DNA from: Desulfoluna spongiiphila
Lineage (GTDB): Bacteria > Desulfobacterota > Desulfobacteria > Desulfobacterales > Desulfolunaceae
DNA: 64,000 bases
Assembly (NCBI RefSeq): GCF_900101345.1
Contig: NZ_FMUX01000001.1
Location: forward strand, 186,001 to 250,000
Reading direction: 5' to 3'
The notes below the pieces were generated by a model. It was not told the origin of the DNA and made no database searches. It saw only the letters and a program-made list of their open reading frames with translations. A program made the position numbers and the translations under genes. Below, one piece after another: positions 63,892 through 64,000 of this stretch. How positions within the stretch are numbered: the stretch's first letter is position 1; every line of letters begins with the position of its first letter.

Positions 63892-64000
63892 GCTTCCGGC
63901 GGCAAGGTGAGCCACCTTGAAAGCGGGTTGCGTATGCGTTTTCCCCTCGGTCCTCGGGGAAAATCACATCCGCCTTTGATCAAGGCTGGACGGGATCTGT
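63892..64000. repeat. Second, tandem copy of the dispersed repeat, cut by the window edge
   Basis: It begins GCTTCCGGCGGC 16 bases after the previous copy and carries the AGGTGAGCCACCT hairpin and the CCCCTCGGTCCTCGGGG hairpin before running off the right edge. The two copies are direct repeats. Confidence 0.85.

Noticed and set aside
63706..64000. CRISPR array from the tandem repeat copies
   Set aside because: The units are about 170 bases with terminal inverted repeats and 16 bases between them; no short direct repeats with spacers and no cas genes.

Overview
The window looks like chromosomal DNA of a Gram-negative anaerobe of the Desulfobacterota, probably a marine sulfate reducer of the Desulfobacteraceae/Desulfoluna type (the genus is a guess). 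Supporting signs are a complete Kdo/heptose lipopolysaccharide apparatus, a selenocysteine-containing SelD, an F0 ATP synthase block without F1 genes beside it, GlcD/GlcF-type oxidases, DUF4416 and DUF2325 proteins, and GC-rich coding sequence. I saw no rRNA, tRNA, CRISPR array, transposase or prophage.

Layout. 0-6 kb: the tail of an rRNA methyltransferase gene, trmB, then a minus-strand set (DUF2325 protein, DtxR-type regulator, GlcF-like Fe-S protein, DHH phosphoesterase, VanZ-like protein). 6-12.8 kb: thrS (-), then RNase D, an alpha/beta hydrolase and an acyl-CoA ligase (+). 12.8-18.8 kb: the conserved rpsF-rpsR-rplI block followed by dnaB, hflX, suhB and a small Cys-rich protein. 19-27 kb: glcD and a small partner, a divergent dnaA with a long non-coding upstream region, then pdxA and uvrA. 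27-38.5 kb, nearly all minus strand: tandem-FHA protein, atpE-atpB-atpI-atpZ, selD (in-frame UGA), pyrK, pgeF, a nitrilase-family amidase, comF, rlmB, gmk, remA, yicC, DUF4416 and a Trm112-like zinc-ribbon protein.

38.9-61.5 kb is an envelope region: waaA (kdtA), kdsB, several glycosyltransferases, methyltransferases, an acyltransferase and an O-antigen ligase (partly AT-richer and probably acquired), then waaF, a Kdo/heptose kinase, waaC, an unrecognised conserved protein, hldE, an LtaS-like phosphoglycerol transferase, lpxK, lptG and lptF. Together these genes make and activate Kdo and heptose, build and decorate the core, ligate O-antigen, phosphorylate lipid A and export LPS. The right end has an S24-type repressor and an O-methyltransferase.

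The most distinctive feature outside the genes is a dispersed intergenic repeat. It has 12-bp terminal inverted repeats (GCCTCCGGCGGC / GCCGCCGGAGGC) and several internal hairpins. Eleven full, partial or rearranged copies lie in 64 kb, including one inside the yicC-remA-gmk gene block and one that supplies a stop codon. Other leads are a riboswitch-like foldable element upstream of the LtaS-like gene, a JAMM-like metal-site pattern in the N-terminal extension of HflX, a sodium-type ligand set in AtpE, a perfect palindrome upstream of the DtxR-type gene and a possible S6:S18 autoregulatory hairpin before rpsF.
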